Notes: generated from the sequence alone by a model not told the origin. Shown: positions 32,423-41,505, numbered from the stretch's first letter. The stretch is 64,000 bases of DNA from Phenylobacterium sp. NIBR 498073 (GCF_027286305.1 NZ_CP114599.1:1054001-1118000); one strand, 5' to 3'. Numbers and translations: made by a program.

Positions 32423-33496
32423 ATGATGGAGTGGATGGAGGGCGTTGCGCCCTCGTGGCTGCCTGCGTGGCTGCTCAGTCTGGTGGTTCTGGCGGCCGGC
32501 GCGGCGCTGGCGCTGGCGGCCCACCAGGTGCTGGTGACGATCGTTCGGCGGCTGATCGCCTCGCGCGACGAGTTCTGGCGCGAGCTGGTCATCCGGACGC
32601 GGCGCCCCAGCCGGCTGGCGGCGCTGATCCTGGGCCTGGGCGCGGCCGCACCGCTGGCGAGGCTGGGGCCAACGGAGCTCGACGTGCTCGGCCGCGTGCT
32701 GCTGATCGGCTTCATCGTGCTGTGCGGTTGGGCGGCGCTGACGGCGCTGGACATCGCCACGCTGATCTATACGCGCCGCTTCCGGGTCGACGTCGAAGAC
32801 AACCTGCTGGCCCGCAAACACATCACCCAGACCCGCATCCTGCGGCGCACGGCCGCCGGTCTGATCGTCGTGCTGACCATCGCCTTTGCGCTGATGACCT
32901 TCAACGGCGTGCGCCAGTACGGGGTCAGCCTGCTGGCCTCGGCCGGGGCGGCCGGGATCATCGCCGGCCTGGCGCTGCAGCCGTACCTGACCAACCTGAT
33001 CGCCGGCATCCAGATCGCCACCACCCAGCCGATCCGGCTGGACGACGCGGTGATCGTCGAGGGCGAGTGGGGCCGCATCGAGGAGATCGGCTCGACCTAT
33101 GTGGTGGTCAAGCTGTGGGACTGGCGCCGGATGGTGCTGCCGCTGACCTATTTCATCCAGAAGCCGTTCCAGAACTGGACCCGCGAGAACGCGTCGCTGA
33201 TCGGCACGGCGATGGTCTATGTCGACTACTCGGCCCCGATCGAAGTGCTGCGCCGGAAGCTCGAGGAGATCGCCGCGGCCTCGCCGCTGTGGGACCGCGA
33301 CGTGGTCAACCTGGCGGTGACCGAGCTTAGCGAGCGGACGATGCAGGTCCGCTGCCTGACCAGCGCGCGCAACGCGGGAGAGGCCTTCGACCTGCGGTGC
33401 GAGGTGCGCGAGAAGATGGTGGCGTTCCTGCAGGCCGAACTGCCGCACGCGCTGCCGCGCGAGCGGTTCGACATGCGGGCGGCCGCGCCGACCTAG
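32423..33496 (+). CDS. Mechanosensitive ion channel, MscS family
   Basis: A 357-residue protein with three or four membrane helices at the N-terminus, then the pore-lining segment [20 protein letters not shown] and the beta-domain start [20 protein letters not shown]. The Gly/Ala-rich helix with a Q-P-x-L-x-N-x-x-A-G ending is the MscS pore signature. It opens under membrane tension to release solutes. Start at 32423 (two adjacent ATGs) without a strong ribosome site. The stop overlaps the convergent pgeF gene by 4 bases. Confidence 0.88.
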   Translation: MMEWMEGVAPSWLPAWLLSLVVLAAGAALALAAHQVLVTIVRRLIASRDEFWRELVIRTRRPSRLAALILGLGAAAPLARLGPTELDVLGRVLLIGFIVLCGWAALTALDIATLIYTRRFRVDVEDNLLARKHITQTRILRRTAAGLIVVLTIAFALMTFNGVRQYGVSLLASAGAAGIIAGLALQPYLTNLIAGIQIATTQPIRLDDAVIVEGEWGRIEEIGSTYVVVKLWDWRRMVLPLTYFIQKPFQNWTRENASLIGTAMVYVDYSAPIEVLRRKLEEIAAASPLWDRDVVNLAVTELSERTMQVRCLTSARNAGEAFDLRCEVREKMVAFLQAELPHALPRERFDMRAAAPT

Positions 33497-34281
33497 TCGA
33501 GGGCGATGGCCGACATCAGCCGGCCGAAGTCCGGTTCGCCGCGCTTGAAGGCCCGGCGGTTGGAGAAGAACAGCGCCTCCTCGGCGCAGGTGTCGCGGCC
33601 CAGCCACTCGCAGGCGCCGACGCCGGCCCGGCGCAGGCGGTGCAGGACGTAGCCCGGCAGGTCGAACATCGCCTTGTCGGGCGTCTCGCCGGGCTCGAAG
33701 AACTCGACGTTCTCGGCGGCTTCGGCCGTGAACGCGTCAAGAAACTCCAGGCCGACCTCGTAGGAGGCCTGGGCGATGCAGGGACCGACGACGGCGACGA
33801 TGTCGGCGGGGCGGGCGCCAAGTTCCTGCATCTTCAGGACGGTGGCCCCGGCGATGCCCGCGAGCGCGCCCTTCCAGCCGGCGTGAGCGGCGGCGACGAC
33901 GCCGGCCTTGGGATCGGCGAACAAGATCGGCGCGCAATCGGCGGCCAGGGCGCCGCAGGCCACGCCAGGACGATTGGCGACGACGCCGTCAGCCTGGGGC
34001 CGTTCGCCGTTCCAGGGCCTGTCGGCGATCAGGGCGGTGGCGGAGTGGACCTGGTAGCAGCTGTTGAGCGCCCCTTCGGGCAGGCCGAAATGCTCGGCGG
34101 CGCGGCGGCGGTTCTCTATCACGTCGTCGGGCGCGTCCTTGGAGCCGCGGCCGACATTGAGGCTGGCGTAGAGGCCGGTCGAGACCCCGCCCTGGCGCGT
34201 GAAGAAGGCGTGGCGGATCCCGGCCAGATCGAGCAGCGGCGAGGTCAGGACGGGCAGGGTCTGGATAGTCTGGTCGGTCAC
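33493..34281 (-). CDS. pgeF: Peptidoglycan editing factor PgeF (laccase-domain protein)
   Basis: A 262-residue YfiH/DUF152 protein that removes wrongly incorporated residues from peptidoglycan precursors. Copper/zinc-ligand blocks typical of the family are present: [31 protein letters not shown] (with A-H-A-G-W-K-G), and [13 protein letters not shown]. It is the last gene of the lgt-midA-pgeF operon; its ATG overlaps the midA stop (ATGA), an order conserved in alphaproteobacteria. Confidence 0.9.
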   Translation of the reverse strand: MTDQTIQTLPVLTSPLLDLAGIRHAFFTRQGGVSTGLYASLNVGRGSKDAPDDVIENRRRAAEHFGLPEGALNSCYQVHSATALIADRPWNGERPQADGVVANRPGVACGALAADCAPILFADPKAGVVAAAHAGWKGALAGIAGATVLKMQELGARPADIVAVVGPCIAQASYEVGLEFLDAFTAEAAENVEFFEPGETPDKAMFDLPGYVLHRLRRAGVGACEWLGRDTCAEEALFFSNRRAFKRGEPDFGRLMSAIALD

Positions 34282-35333
34282 GTCAGCGTCTCGAAGGCCG
34301 GCGGTTCGAAACCGGCGGAGTGAATGCAGGCGGCCTTGAACAGCTCGCCCATCTGATCGGGCGAGACGAGGCGTTCGAGTTGGCGCTCGATCACGTCGCC
34401 GAGGTCAGGGCGGGCGTTGGCCAGGGCCTCGGCGCGGGCGCCGACCCCGAGCCGGACGAGCAACTCGCCCTGGGTCAGGATCTGCGGGGTCTGGGCGCCG
34501 CGGGCGGCGGCGGCGGCCATCACCGCCGGAAAGTCGGCGTGGACGGTGAGATCGGCCTCGCCCGGTCCGGCCAGCGGACTTTCCTTCTGGTGCCGGCGTA
34601 GGGCCTGGAGCGTGTCGCCGAAACCGGGCGCCGCGCGGCCGTAGTCGATGAGCAGGGCCGCGCCGCCGTCGGCCACGACGCGCAGCGCCAGCGCCTCGCC
34701 CAGCGCGGCCTGGGCCGGGGAGTGCTCGAGGATCGCCCCGACCGGGGCCAGGCGGTCGATTCCCGGCGCGCCCGCCATGCCGAAGGCCAGGGCGCCGGCG
34801 TTGTCGAGACCGACCATGCGCTCGGCCCAGCCCTTTTCGGTGCGCACGTACTGGCGGGCCGGCAGGCAGTCGAGCAGCTCATTGGCGATGAGGATCAGCG
34901 GCGCCTCGCCGGGGACTTCGTCCAGGGAACCGGCCCAGGAGACATGATCTCCGAGCGTCTGGCGCTGGCGGTCGCGCAGCGGCTGGGAGACCTCGACCAG
35001 CCAGACGTCGGCGGCTTCGGTGAACTCGCGCGAGAGCCGGGCGGCGCGTAGCAGGTCGCTCATCAGGGTGCCGTCGCCGGGGCCCATCTCGACCAGCCGG
35101 AACTGCGCCGGGCGGCCGAGGCGGCTCCAGGTCTCGACCGCCCAGAGGCCGATCAGCTCGCCGAACATCTGGCTGACCAGCGGGGCGGTGATGAAGTCGC
35201 CGGCTTCGCCGAGCGCCGGGCGGGTCGCGTAGTAGCCGTAGTCCGGGTCGTGGAGGCAGGCGTGCATGTACTGGGCGACGCTCATCGGCCCGCTGGCCCG
35301 GATCTGGGCCGTCAGGCGGTCGCGCAGGCTCAT
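34278..35333 (-). CDS. Class I SAM-dependent methyltransferase, MidA/NDUFAF7 family
   Basis: A 351-residue methyltransferase. The N-terminal MSVAQYMHACLHDPDYGYY and D-F-I-T-A-P-x-x-S-Q-M-F-G-E are hallmarks of the family whose mitochondrial member NDUFAF7 dimethylates an arginine in complex I subunit NDUFS2. The SAM-binding EMGPGDGTLMSDLLRA is clear, followed by IANELLDCLPARQY. A role in NADH dehydrogenase assembly is likely from homology. It sits between lgt and pgeF with start-stop overlaps on both sides. Confidence 0.9.
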   Translation of the reverse strand: MSLRDRLTAQIRASGPMSVAQYMHACLHDPDYGYYATRPALGEAGDFITAPLVSQMFGELIGLWAVETWSRLGRPAQFRLVEMGPGDGTLMSDLLRAARLSREFTEAADVWLVEVSQPLRDRQRQTLGDHVSWAGSLDEVPGEAPLILIANELLDCLPARQYVRTEKGWAERMVGLDNAGALAFGMAGAPGIDRLAPVGAILEHSPAQAALGEALALRVVADGGAALLIDYGRAAPGFGDTLQALRRHQKESPLAGPGEADLTVHADFPAVMAAAAARGAQTPQILTQGELLVRLGVGARAEALANARPDLGDVIERQLERLVSPDQMGELFKAACIHSAGFEPPAFETLT

Positions 35334-36214
35334 GGCGTCTCGGTCTTGGCTTGGCCAGGCGGCGGGGCGGCCTCAGTCGCCAGCGGTTCACGCATGCCGC
35401 GCCAGATCAGGTAGAGGCCGCCGATCACCATCGGCGCCGACAGCATCATCCCCATGGTCAGGCCGAACGGGAAATGCTGCAGGTAGCGGTCCGGCTCGCG
35501 GAAGTTCTCCACGAAGGTGCGGAAGACGGCGTAGCCCAGCAGGAAGATCCCGGCCACGACGCCGCGCCGCTGGAGCAGGCCGGCGCGATGGGTCGCCCAG
35601 CGCAGGATGAGGAAGAGAACGACGCCTTCCAGCGCTGCTTCGTAGAGCTGGCTGGGGTGGCGCGGGGTGACGCCGTCAGCCTGGGGGAAGATGAACGCCC
35701 ACGGGACGTCGGACGGACGGCCCCAGAGCTCGCCGTTGATGAAGTTGGCGATGCGCCCGAAGAACAGCCCGATCGGCGCGCAGGCGGTGACCGCGTCGCC
35801 GAGACGCAGCACGTCGATCTTATTGACGTAGGAAAAGCCGAACACGGCGATCAGCACGCCGAGCGCGCCGCCGTGGAAGCTCATCCCGCCTTCCCAGACC
35901 TTCACGATCTGCAGCGGGTCCTGGAGCACGATCTGGGGGGTGTAGAAGAACACGTGGCCGAGCCGGCCGCCGAGAATGATGCCGAGCGTGATCCAGAGGA
36001 TCAGGTCGTCGACCTGGGCCGGCGTGGCCGGCGCGCCGCGGGGCCCCCACAGCGCCTGATTCTTCATCATCCCCGCGACATAGCGCCACCCCAGCAGGAT
36101 GCCGGCCACATAGGCCAAGGCGTACCAGCGGATTGCGAAAGGCCCGATCTGGACGAGGACCGGGTCAAAATCGGGGAATGGCAAGGCGGGCGTCTCCGAA
36201 TGCTTCGCGATCAA
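35330..36214 (-). CDS. lgt: Prolipoprotein diacylglyceryl transferase
   Basis: A 294-residue inner-membrane enzyme with seven helices that transfers diacylglycerol from phosphatidylglycerol to the lipobox cysteine of lipoproteins. The signature GLFFGRIANFINGELWGRP is complete, and the H-x-S-Q-L-Y-E-A-x-x-E-G-V motif follows. The N-terminal 45 residues include FAIRWYALAYVAGILLGWRY, a standard start. It leads the operon with midA and pgeF. Lipoprotein substrates exist in the window (for example the gene at 28864). Confidence 0.95.
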   Translation of the reverse strand: MIAKHSETPALPFPDFDPVLVQIGPFAIRWYALAYVAGILLGWRYVAGMMKNQALWGPRGAPATPAQVDDLILWITLGIILGGRLGHVFFYTPQIVLQDPLQIVKVWEGGMSFHGGALGVLIAVFGFSYVNKIDVLRLGDAVTACAPIGLFFGRIANFINGELWGRPSDVPWAFIFPQADGVTPRHPSQLYEAALEGVVLFLILRWATHRAGLLQRRGVVAGIFLLGYAVFRTFVENFREPDRYLQHFPFGLTMGMMLSAPMVIGGLYLIWRGMREPLATEAAPPPGQAKTETP

Positions 36215-36267
36215 GGTTTAGACGAGAAGCCCTTCGCTTTCATCCCCCGGCGGGCCATATAGGGCCC

Positions 36268-36513
36268 ATGCAGACTCAGAACCCCTTTCTGGACGAGTTC
36301 GCCAAGCTGACCAGCGCGGCGATGGGCCTGGCCCAGACGGCCGGAGACGAAGCCAAGGCGGCGTTCCGCGCCCAGGCCGATCGCTTCGTGGCCGATTTCG
36401 ACCTCGTCCGCCGCGACGACCTCGACGCCCTCAAGGCCGAGATCGCGGCGCTGCGCGCCGAGGTGGCCGAGCTGAAGCAGCAGGCGCCCAAGAAGGCTGC
36501 GAAGAAAGACTAG
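36268..36513 (+). CDS. ubiK: Ubiquinone biosynthesis accessory factor UbiK family protein
   Basis: An 81-residue coiled-coil protein. It begins MQTQNPFLDEFAKLTSAAMG and contains a heptad-rich second half (FDLVRRDDLDALKAEIAALR, then AEVAELKQ), the layout of the UbiK/YqiC (BMFP) family, which assists the Ubi enzymes near the membrane. The tail is Lys/Ala-rich. It is divergent from lgt, 53 bases away. The symbol is assigned from family pattern, not from experimental work in this lineage. Confidence 0.75.
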   Translation: MQTQNPFLDEFAKLTSAAMGLAQTAGDEAKAAFRAQADRFVADFDLVRRDDLDALKAEIAALRAEVAELKQQAPKKAAKKD

Positions 36514-36655
36514 GTCTCGATACACGCGAATGTGGCTCGCTCGGGAAAAGAAACCCGATGACGCGAACGCCGCGAAGCAGCTTACTTTCAATATCGCAGG
36601 CGATTCGATGGCCGGCCCGGCCGCGGACGCCCTCTGCGAAAGGACCTCTGGTCTA

Positions 36656-37159
36656 ATGGACACCTCTCAGCCTGACGAAGACGTCCTGGTCACTCTCGAC
36701 CCGCTAGACGTGGTCGAGCATGTGCTGACCGCCGAAAACCTGCAGTTCGATCGTACGGAAGACGGCGATCTCGCCTTTGCGCTGACCGGCGACTGGAAAG
36801 ACTACGAACTGTGGTTCGCCTGGCGTCCGGAAGCGGACTGCCTGCAACTTTGTCTTTCGGTGAACCTGCAAGCCACGCCCGAGCAGAAGGCGGCTGCCTA
36901 CGAGCTGATCTCCACCCTGAACCAGCGCGTCTGGCTGGGCCATTTCGAAGTCTGGGACGACGGCGAGATCATCTTCCGCCACTCGATGGCGCTTATGACC
37001 GGCGAGCGTCCGAGCCTGGCCCAGGCCGCGGCGATGATCGACGTGGCGATGGAGGCGGCCGACCGCTTCTATCCGGCGTTCGACTTCCTGGTGCGCGGGT
37101 CGAAGTCGGCGGCCGACGCCGTGGCCGCCTGCATGTTCGAGACCGTCGGCGAAGCCTAG
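36656..37159 (+). CDS. YbjN domain-containing protein
   Basis: A 167-residue protein of the YbjN family (fold related to type III secretion chaperones). Core features: L-D-P-L-D-V-V-E-H-V-L-T near residue 14, W-F-A-W-R-P-E-A-D-C-L-Q-L and LNQRVWLGHFEVWDDGEIIFRHSM (parts quoted). Function unknown; E. coli YbjN affects motility and stress responses. The ATG at 36656 fits the family; in-frame upstream residues do not. A palindromic repeat begins inside its stop codon. Confidence 0.82.
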   Translation: MDTSQPDEDVLVTLDPLDVVEHVLTAENLQFDRTEDGDLAFALTGDWKDYELWFAWRPEADCLQLCLSVNLQATPEQKAAAYELISTLNQRVWLGHFEVWDDGEIIFRHSMALMTGERPSLAQAAAMIDVAMEAADRFYPAFDFLVRGSKSAADAVAACMFETVGEA

Positions 37160-37334
37160 AGCGTGACAGCTTCAAGTGGAAGCCGGTTGAAGCGGCCGTC
37201 ACGCTCTAAGTTCTTGAAGATAGACTCTTTTTGTCCGGTTCAGGTGATTCCGCCTGAACCGGAAAGGGTCTAGGCGTCGCCGAGCGAAACCATTAGAGCG
37301 TGATGGCCGCCGGACCGCGCCGGCTGTCACGCTT
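37157..37334. repeat. Three tagagcgtga-type palindromes, family D cluster
   Basis: Three hairpins fill the ybjN-proC gap: TAGAGCGTGAC with GTCACGCTCTA (37157-37208), TAGACTCTTT with AAAGGGTCTA around CCGGTTCAGG / CCTGAACCGG (37221-37272), and TAGAGCGTGATGG with GCTGTCACGCTT (37294-37334). The third ends 11 bases before the proC ATG and would be in the proC leader. Confidence 0.75.
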
Positions 37335-37345
37335 GAGGTTTTCCG

Positions 37346-38140
37346 ATGACGCCGATCCTGATGCTGGGCGCCGGCCGCATGGGCGGGGCGCTGATCGAGG
37401 GCTGGCGCATGGCCGGGGCCTTCCAGGCCTCCGATCTGCTGATCCGCGAACCCTATTCAAACCCGACCTTGGAGGCGGCCCAGGCGGCCGGCGCGCGCGT
37501 CAATCCGCCGAACGCCGAGCTGGCGCAGGCGCAAACCGTGGTGCTCGCGGTCAAGCCGCAGCTGTGGCGCGAGGCGGCCGCCCAGGTCGCCGGTCACCTG
37601 GCCCCCGACGCGGTGATCGTCTCGATCGCCGCCGGCGTGCGCGCGGCCGACATCTCGCAGGCGTTCGGCGGCCGCGCGGTGGCGCGGATCATGCCGACCA
37701 CGGCGGTCGCGGTCTGCCAGGGCACGGCCAGCATCTTTGCGGCCGACGGCGAGGCCAAGGCCCGGGCCCACGCGCTGTTTTCGCCGGTCGGGACGGTGGT
37801 CGATGTCGCCGACGAGGAGCTGATGCACGCGGCGACCGGAGTGTCCGGCTCGGCGCCGGCCTATCTCTACGCCTTCGTCGAGGCGCTGGAGGCGGCTGGC
37901 GCGGCGGCCGGGCTGCCGGCCGCCGACAGCGCCCGGCTGGCGCGTTCGACGATCGCCGGCGCCGCGGCGCTGATGGCCCGCAGCGGCGAGGAGCCGGCCG
38001 AACTGCGCAAGCAGGTCACCTCGCCCGGCGGGACCACCCAGGCGGCGCTGGAGGTGCTGCTGGCCGACGGCGGCTTCCCGGACCTGTTGCGCGAGGCGGT
38101 GGCTGCGGCGGCGCGGCGCTCGAAGGAACTGGGCGGGTAG
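37346..38140 (+). CDS. proC: Pyrroline-5-carboxylate reductase
   Basis: A 264-residue enzyme that reduces 1-pyrroline-5-carboxylate to proline with NAD(P)H. The Rossmann motif MLGAGRMGGALIEGW is at residues 5-19, and the C-terminal signature reads TGVSGSAPAYLYAFVEAL, then VTSPGGTTQAALEVL near residue 223. Length and motifs are standard. A cluster of palindromes lies just before it, so its translation or transcript stability could depend on them. The next gene is convergent and separated by a family A repeat. Confidence 0.95.
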   Translation: MTPILMLGAGRMGGALIEGWRMAGAFQASDLLIREPYSNPTLEAAQAAGARVNPPNAELAQAQTVVLAVKPQLWREAAAQVAGHLAPDAVIVSIAAGVRAADISQAFGGRAVARIMPTTAVAVCQGTASIFAADGEAKARAHALFSPVGTVVDVADEELMHAATGVSGSAPAYLYAFVEALEAAGAAAGLPAADSARLARSTIAGAAALMARSGEEPAELRKQVTSPGGTTQAALEVLLADGGFPDLLREAVAAAARRSKELGG

Positions 38141-38174
38141 GGCGCCTCCCGGTCCTGGGGGTATGCATATCAGG

Positions 38175-38307
38175 TGTCATCCCGGTTTCGGCGTAGCCGA
38201 AGACCGGGACCCATGAACACCCGATCCATCAAAAGCCGTCGCGGCCTCTCCTTGCCCTGCAGCTCGGCGCGAATGGTCCCGGTCTTGCTTCGCAAACCGG
38301 GATGACA
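38175..38307. repeat. Palindromic intergenic repeat, family A copy 4 (inverted)
   Basis: About 133 bp with the same TGTCATCCCGG / CCGGGATGACA ends as copies at 817, 6046 and 15295 but in the opposite orientation: the ccc-atgaacac end comes first. Hairpins are CCCGGTTTCGGCGTAGCCG with AAGACCGGG, and GGTCCCGGTCTTGCTTCGCA with AACCGGG. It lies between the convergent proC and DUF2147 genes. Confidence 0.85.
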
Positions 38308-38327
38308 CCATCCATCAGGGGGAGCTC

Positions 38328-38750
38328 CTAGCTCGCGCGCTTCCAGGTCTGGGCCTGGCAGACGACGGCGACGCAGCCCTCGACTTTGAGCGTGCCGTCG
38401 GGATTGGCGCTCATCTTCGAGCCGTAGGTCTTGCCCGAGTTGGGATCGTAGATCTTGCCGCTGGTCCATTTGCCGGCGCCGGCCGGCTTGAAGTCACGGA
38501 TCATCAACATGCCCATGATCGGGCGGCTGCGCAGGGACGCGTCGGGATTGTTGGCGTCCTTGGCGCCCGGCGTCTTCAGCCAGGCGACCTGGCCGCACAT
38601 TTTGGACTTGTCGCTGGCGCAGGGGGCGACCTTGACCTTGGCGGTGCCGGCCTGGACCAGCCACAGGCCCTCGACCGGATCGGCGGCCAGGGCGGGCGAG
38701 GCGATCGCGACGGCCAGGGCGGTCGCGGCGGCGAGGCGGACTAGGGACAT
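38328..38750 (-). CDS. DUF2147 family exported protein
   Basis: A 140-residue periplasmic protein with a signal peptide (cleavage after ALAA, residue 23). The pattern DPVEGLWLVQ at the mature start, a middle W-x-S-G-K-I-Y-D-P-x-S-G-K-T-Y and two cysteine pairs (C44/C52 and two near the C-terminus) fit DUF2147, a small beta-rich (lipocalin-like) family of unknown function. It lies just downstream of the sensor-kinase gene (48 bases), but a link is not shown. Confidence 0.82.
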   Translation of the reverse strand: MSLVRLAAATALAVAIASPALAADPVEGLWLVQAGTAKVKVAPCASDKSKMCGQVAWLKTPGAKDANNPDASLRSRPIMGMLMIRDFKPAGAGKWTSGKIYDPNSGKTYGSKMSANPDGTLKVEGCVAVVCQAQTWKRAS

Positions 38751-38798
38751 CGGGAACTCCTCCGGCGGTGGCGCGCGGCGGAGACTGACCGAACCCGG

Positions 38799-40151
38799 TT
38801 ATCCAGGCAACCTGACAATCGCCCTAAGGCCGCCCAGCGGTGAGCGGTCGAGCACGATGTCGCCGCCGTGGCTGCGGGCCACGTCACGGGCGATGGCGAG
38901 CCCCAGGCCGACGCCCTTCTCGTTCTGGTTCCGGGAGTCGTCGAGTCGGTTGAACGCCTTGAAGGCGTCCTCGTAGCGGCCCTCTGAGATGCCGGGGCCA
39001 TCGTCGTCGACGACGATCTCGACCCCGCCCGAAGTGCGCGGCGCGGCGGCGACCTGGACGGTCTCGCCATGGGCCGCGGCGTTCATGATCAGGTTGGAGA
39101 GCGCCCGCTTCAGCGCGTTGGGGCGCACCGCGGCCAGCAGGTCCGGATCGGCGTCCACCCGCACCTGGGCCCCCGCGCGCACGGCGCCTTCACTGACCTC
39201 GTCGATCAGCGACTTCAGGTGGACGGTCTCGACGGCCTCGCCGCCTTCGCCACGAGCGAAGGCGAGGTACTCGTCGATCATGTGCTCCATCTCGGCCAGG
39301 TCGCGCTTCATCTCGGCCGTGCGCGGTCCGGGCTCGGCCAGGGCGAGCTCCAGCTTCAGGCGGGTCAGCGGGGTGCGCAGGTCGTGGCTGACGCTGGCCA
39401 GCAGGGCGGTGCGCTGGTCGATGTGGCGCTGGATGCGCGACTTCATGGCCAGGAAGGCCTGCGCCGCCTGACGCACCTCGCGCGCGCCGCTGGGCTTGAA
39501 GGTGGGCGCATCGACGCCCTTGCCGAAGGCGTCGGCGGCGGTGGCCAGGCGCTCGATGGTGCGGGTCTGGTTGCGGATGAACAGGATGGCGATGGCGGTC
39601 AGCAGGATCGTCGCCATGGCCAGCCACAGCACGAAGATGTGGCCCTGGGTGGCGAAGGCGCGGTCGCGGGGGGCGAGGATGCGGATCACCCCCTGGTCGA
39701 TCTTCACCCGGATGTCGACATAGGCCGGGTAGCGGGTGGTATCGAACCAGTAGGGGGCGTCCAACCGCTGGGAGAGCGCCCGGTCGATCGCCCGGTCGAC
39801 GACGGCGAAGGCGTTGGTGCGCCGGCCCTGCGGCAGCTCGCGGCCCGGCTGCAGGGCGATTGAGAGGTTCAGCGATTTCTCCGCCCGGTCGGCGATCGTC
39901 GCCATGGTCTGGGGGCTGGGATCGTCCTGATAGCTTTCGACCGCCCAGGCGACCTCGCCGGCTAGGCCGTCGGACAGCCGGCTGGTGACGGTCTGCCAGT
40001 GGGCGTCGAAGAAGATCCAGGTCACTGCGATCTGCATCAGCGCCACCGGCAGCACGATGATCAGCAGCGAGCGGCCGAACAGCGAGGTCGGCAGGCTGCG
40101 CTTGATCAGCCGCTGCACCAGGCGCGGTTCGAGGCGGCGGGGAAGTTTCAC
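38799..40151 (-). CDS. Sensor histidine kinase, EnvZ-like
   Basis: A 450-residue membrane kinase. Two membrane helices (about residues 27-48 and 171-193) frame a periplasmic domain of about 120 residues; a HAMP linker follows (about 194-245). The phospho-accepting H256 is in LASVSHDLRTPLTRLK. The ATP-binding boxes are N357 (NLIMNAA), DDDGPGIS (382-389) and GVGLGLAI (413-420). It lies downstream of the petR-like response-regulator gene, separated by a 148-bp hairpin repeat, and is its probable partner. Confidence 0.9.
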   Translation of the reverse strand: MKLPRRLEPRLVQRLIKRSLPTSLFGRSLLIIVLPVALMQIAVTWIFFDAHWQTVTSRLSDGLAGEVAWAVESYQDDPSPQTMATIADRAEKSLNLSIALQPGRELPQGRRTNAFAVVDRAIDRALSQRLDAPYWFDTTRYPAYVDIRVKIDQGVIRILAPRDRAFATQGHIFVLWLAMATILLTAIAILFIRNQTRTIERLATAADAFGKGVDAPTFKPSGAREVRQAAQAFLAMKSRIQRHIDQRTALLASVSHDLRTPLTRLKLELALAEPGPRTAEMKRDLAEMEHMIDEYLAFARGEGGEAVETVHLKSLIDEVSEGAVRAGAQVRVDADPDLLAAVRPNALKRALSNLIMNAAAHGETVQVAAAPRTSGGVEIVVDDDGPGISEGRYEDAFKAFNRLDDSRNQNEKGVGLGLAIARDVARSHGGDIVLDRSPLGGLRAIVRLPG

Positions 40152-40154
40152 TTT

Positions 40155-40280
40155 CCGGTTCCTCCCCTCTTGGGGGAGGTGGATCGACGCAAAGCGTCGA
40201 GACGGAGGGGGACTGCTCTTGCGGAGTCAAAGTCCCCCTCAGTCAGCCGTTCGGCTGACAGCTCCCCCAGAGGCGGAGCA
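40155..40280. repeat. Hairpin repeat between the kinase and regulator genes
   Basis: About 125 bp with CCTCCCCTCTTGGGGGAGG at the left, a GACGCAAAGCGTC hairpin, AGTCCCCCTCAGTCAGC and a GCCGTTCGGC hairpin. GGGGGAC and GTCCCCC segments pair over about 30 bases. It resembles family C in composition. Confidence 0.6.
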
Positions 40281-40299
40281 ATTATGCGGCGCCCAGCCA

Positions 40300-41007
40300 T
40301 CAATCGGGCGCCAGCAGGTAGCCGACGCCGCGGACGGTCTGCAGGTAGCGCGGGGTCTTGGGATCGTTCTCGATCTTGCGGCGCAGGCGGGTGACCTGGA
40401 CGTCGACGGCGCGGCCGGAGGGATCGACGGTCTCGCGGGCCAGTTCCAGGCGATCGACGGGCTCGTGCGGGTTGCGGGCCAGGCGGCGCAGCAGCGCCAC
40501 CTCGGCCTCGGTCAGGCGCACCGGGACGCCGCCGCGGCTCAGCTCTCCCCGCTCCAGGTCGAAGGCGCAGGCGCCGAGCGAAAGGCTGCCGTTGGCGGCG
40601 CCGGCCGGGCGCTGGTCGGAGCGGCGCAGGATCGCTTCGATCCGCAGCAGCAGCTCCTCGGGCTCGAACGGCTTGGCCAGGTAGTCGTCAGCGCCGAGCT
40701 TCAGGCCCTCGATGCGGTCCTCGGCCAGGCCGCGGGCGGTCAGCATCAGCACCGGGGTGCGGCCGGCCGCGCCCTTGCGTTCGCGCAGCCAGCGGACGAG
40801 CGAGAAGCCGTCCTCGCCGGGCATCATCACGTCGAACACCGCCAGGTCGAAGTCGATGGTCTCGATCAGGCTGCGGGCGTGGGCGCCGCCGGGCGCGGTG
40901 GTCACGCGGAAGCCGTGCCGGGTCAGGTACTGCTTGAGCAGGTCGCGGATGCGGTCGTCGTCGTCGACCACCAGCAGGTGACGTTCGGCAGTCTCGACCG
41001 CGGCCAT
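40300..41007 (-). CDS. petR: OmpR-family response regulator, PetR-like
   Basis: A 235-residue two-domain regulator. The receiver has the acidic pocket D-D-D-D at 15-18, phospho-acceptor D59 and K112; the C-terminal winged helix has the V-T-R-L-R-R-K-I-E motif and ends YLQTVRGVGYLLAP. The start overlaps the stop of the petP-like gene by one base (TGATG). In Rhodobacter the petP-petR pair sits next to the bc1 operon and is needed for growth, and it is often linked to ilvE, as here. The symbol is assigned from this arrangement and family. Confidence 0.75.
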   Translation of the reverse strand: MAAVETAERHLLVVDDDDRIRDLLKQYLTRHGFRVTTAPGGAHARSLIETIDFDLAVFDVMMPGEDGFSLVRWLRERKGAAGRTPVLMLTARGLAEDRIEGLKLGADDYLAKPFEPEELLLRIEAILRRSDQRPAGAANGSLSLGACAFDLERGELSRGGVPVRLTEAEVALLRRLARNPHEPVDRLELARETVDPSGRAVDVQVTRLRRKIENDPKTPRYLQTVRGVGYLLAPD

Positions 41008-41483
41008 CAGGCGCCTCCGCTCTTCATCCGACCGCCGGCCAGGGCCGACAGGATCTGCCTGGCGCCGGCCACGCCGTCCAGGCCGCCCATCCGATAGGAC
41101 CGGGCGAGCTGGGCGCGCAAGCGTTCTGAGATGCGGTCCTCGAAGGCTGCGCCGGCCTGCGTCAGGCTGACGGCGCGGCGGCGGCCGTCGAGGTCGCCGG
41201 CGATTTTCTCGGCCAGGCCCTTGGCCTCAAGGTCGGCGACGATGCGGCTGGCGGCCTGCTTGGAGAGGCTGGTCAGGTGGGCCAGTTCCTGCACCCCGAC
41301 CCCCGGCCGGCGCTTGAGCAGAAAGGCCGCGCGCCAGTGCGAGCGGCCAAGACCGAGGGCTGATTCCGTCTCCAGTCCGGCGTCGACGCCGGCCCATAGC
41401 GCGGCCTCGGCGAGCAGCAGCATTTCGAGCCCGCCGTCGAGTTCCTCGTCGCGCAGAATGAGCCTTGGATCGGCTGCGACCAT
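41007..41483 (-). CDS. petP: MarR-family regulator, PetP-like
   Basis: A 158-residue MarR protein. The winged helix is visible in VQELAHLTSLSKQAASRIVA, then LEAKGLAEKIAGDLDGRRRA, with the wing D-x-R. The N-terminal helix includes W-A-G-V-D-A-G-L-E-T-E-S-A-L-G-L-G-R-S-H-W-R-A-A-F. This N-terminus and the coupling to the response-regulator gene match PetP of Rhodobacter. It is divergent from ilvE, with 81 bp between the starts. The true target genes are not known here. Confidence 0.75.
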   Translation of the reverse strand: MVAADPRLILRDEELDGGLEMLLLAEAALWAGVDAGLETESALGLGRSHWRAAFLLKRRPGVGVQELAHLTSLSKQAASRIVADLEAKGLAEKIAGDLDGRRRAVSLTQAGAAFEDRISERLRAQLARSYRMGGLDGVAGARQILSALAGGRMKSGGA

Positions 41484-41505
41484 TACACTTTGAAACCCAT
41501 TTTGT

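Noticed and set aside
30176-33607. A single 1143-codon minus-strand frame covering prs and the region antisense to the Cax-like and MscS genes
   Set aside because: Only the last 311 codons are prs. The rest is Arg/Gln/His/Gly-rich, lacks domains, and lies opposite two well-supported genes; long antisense frames are common at this GC content.
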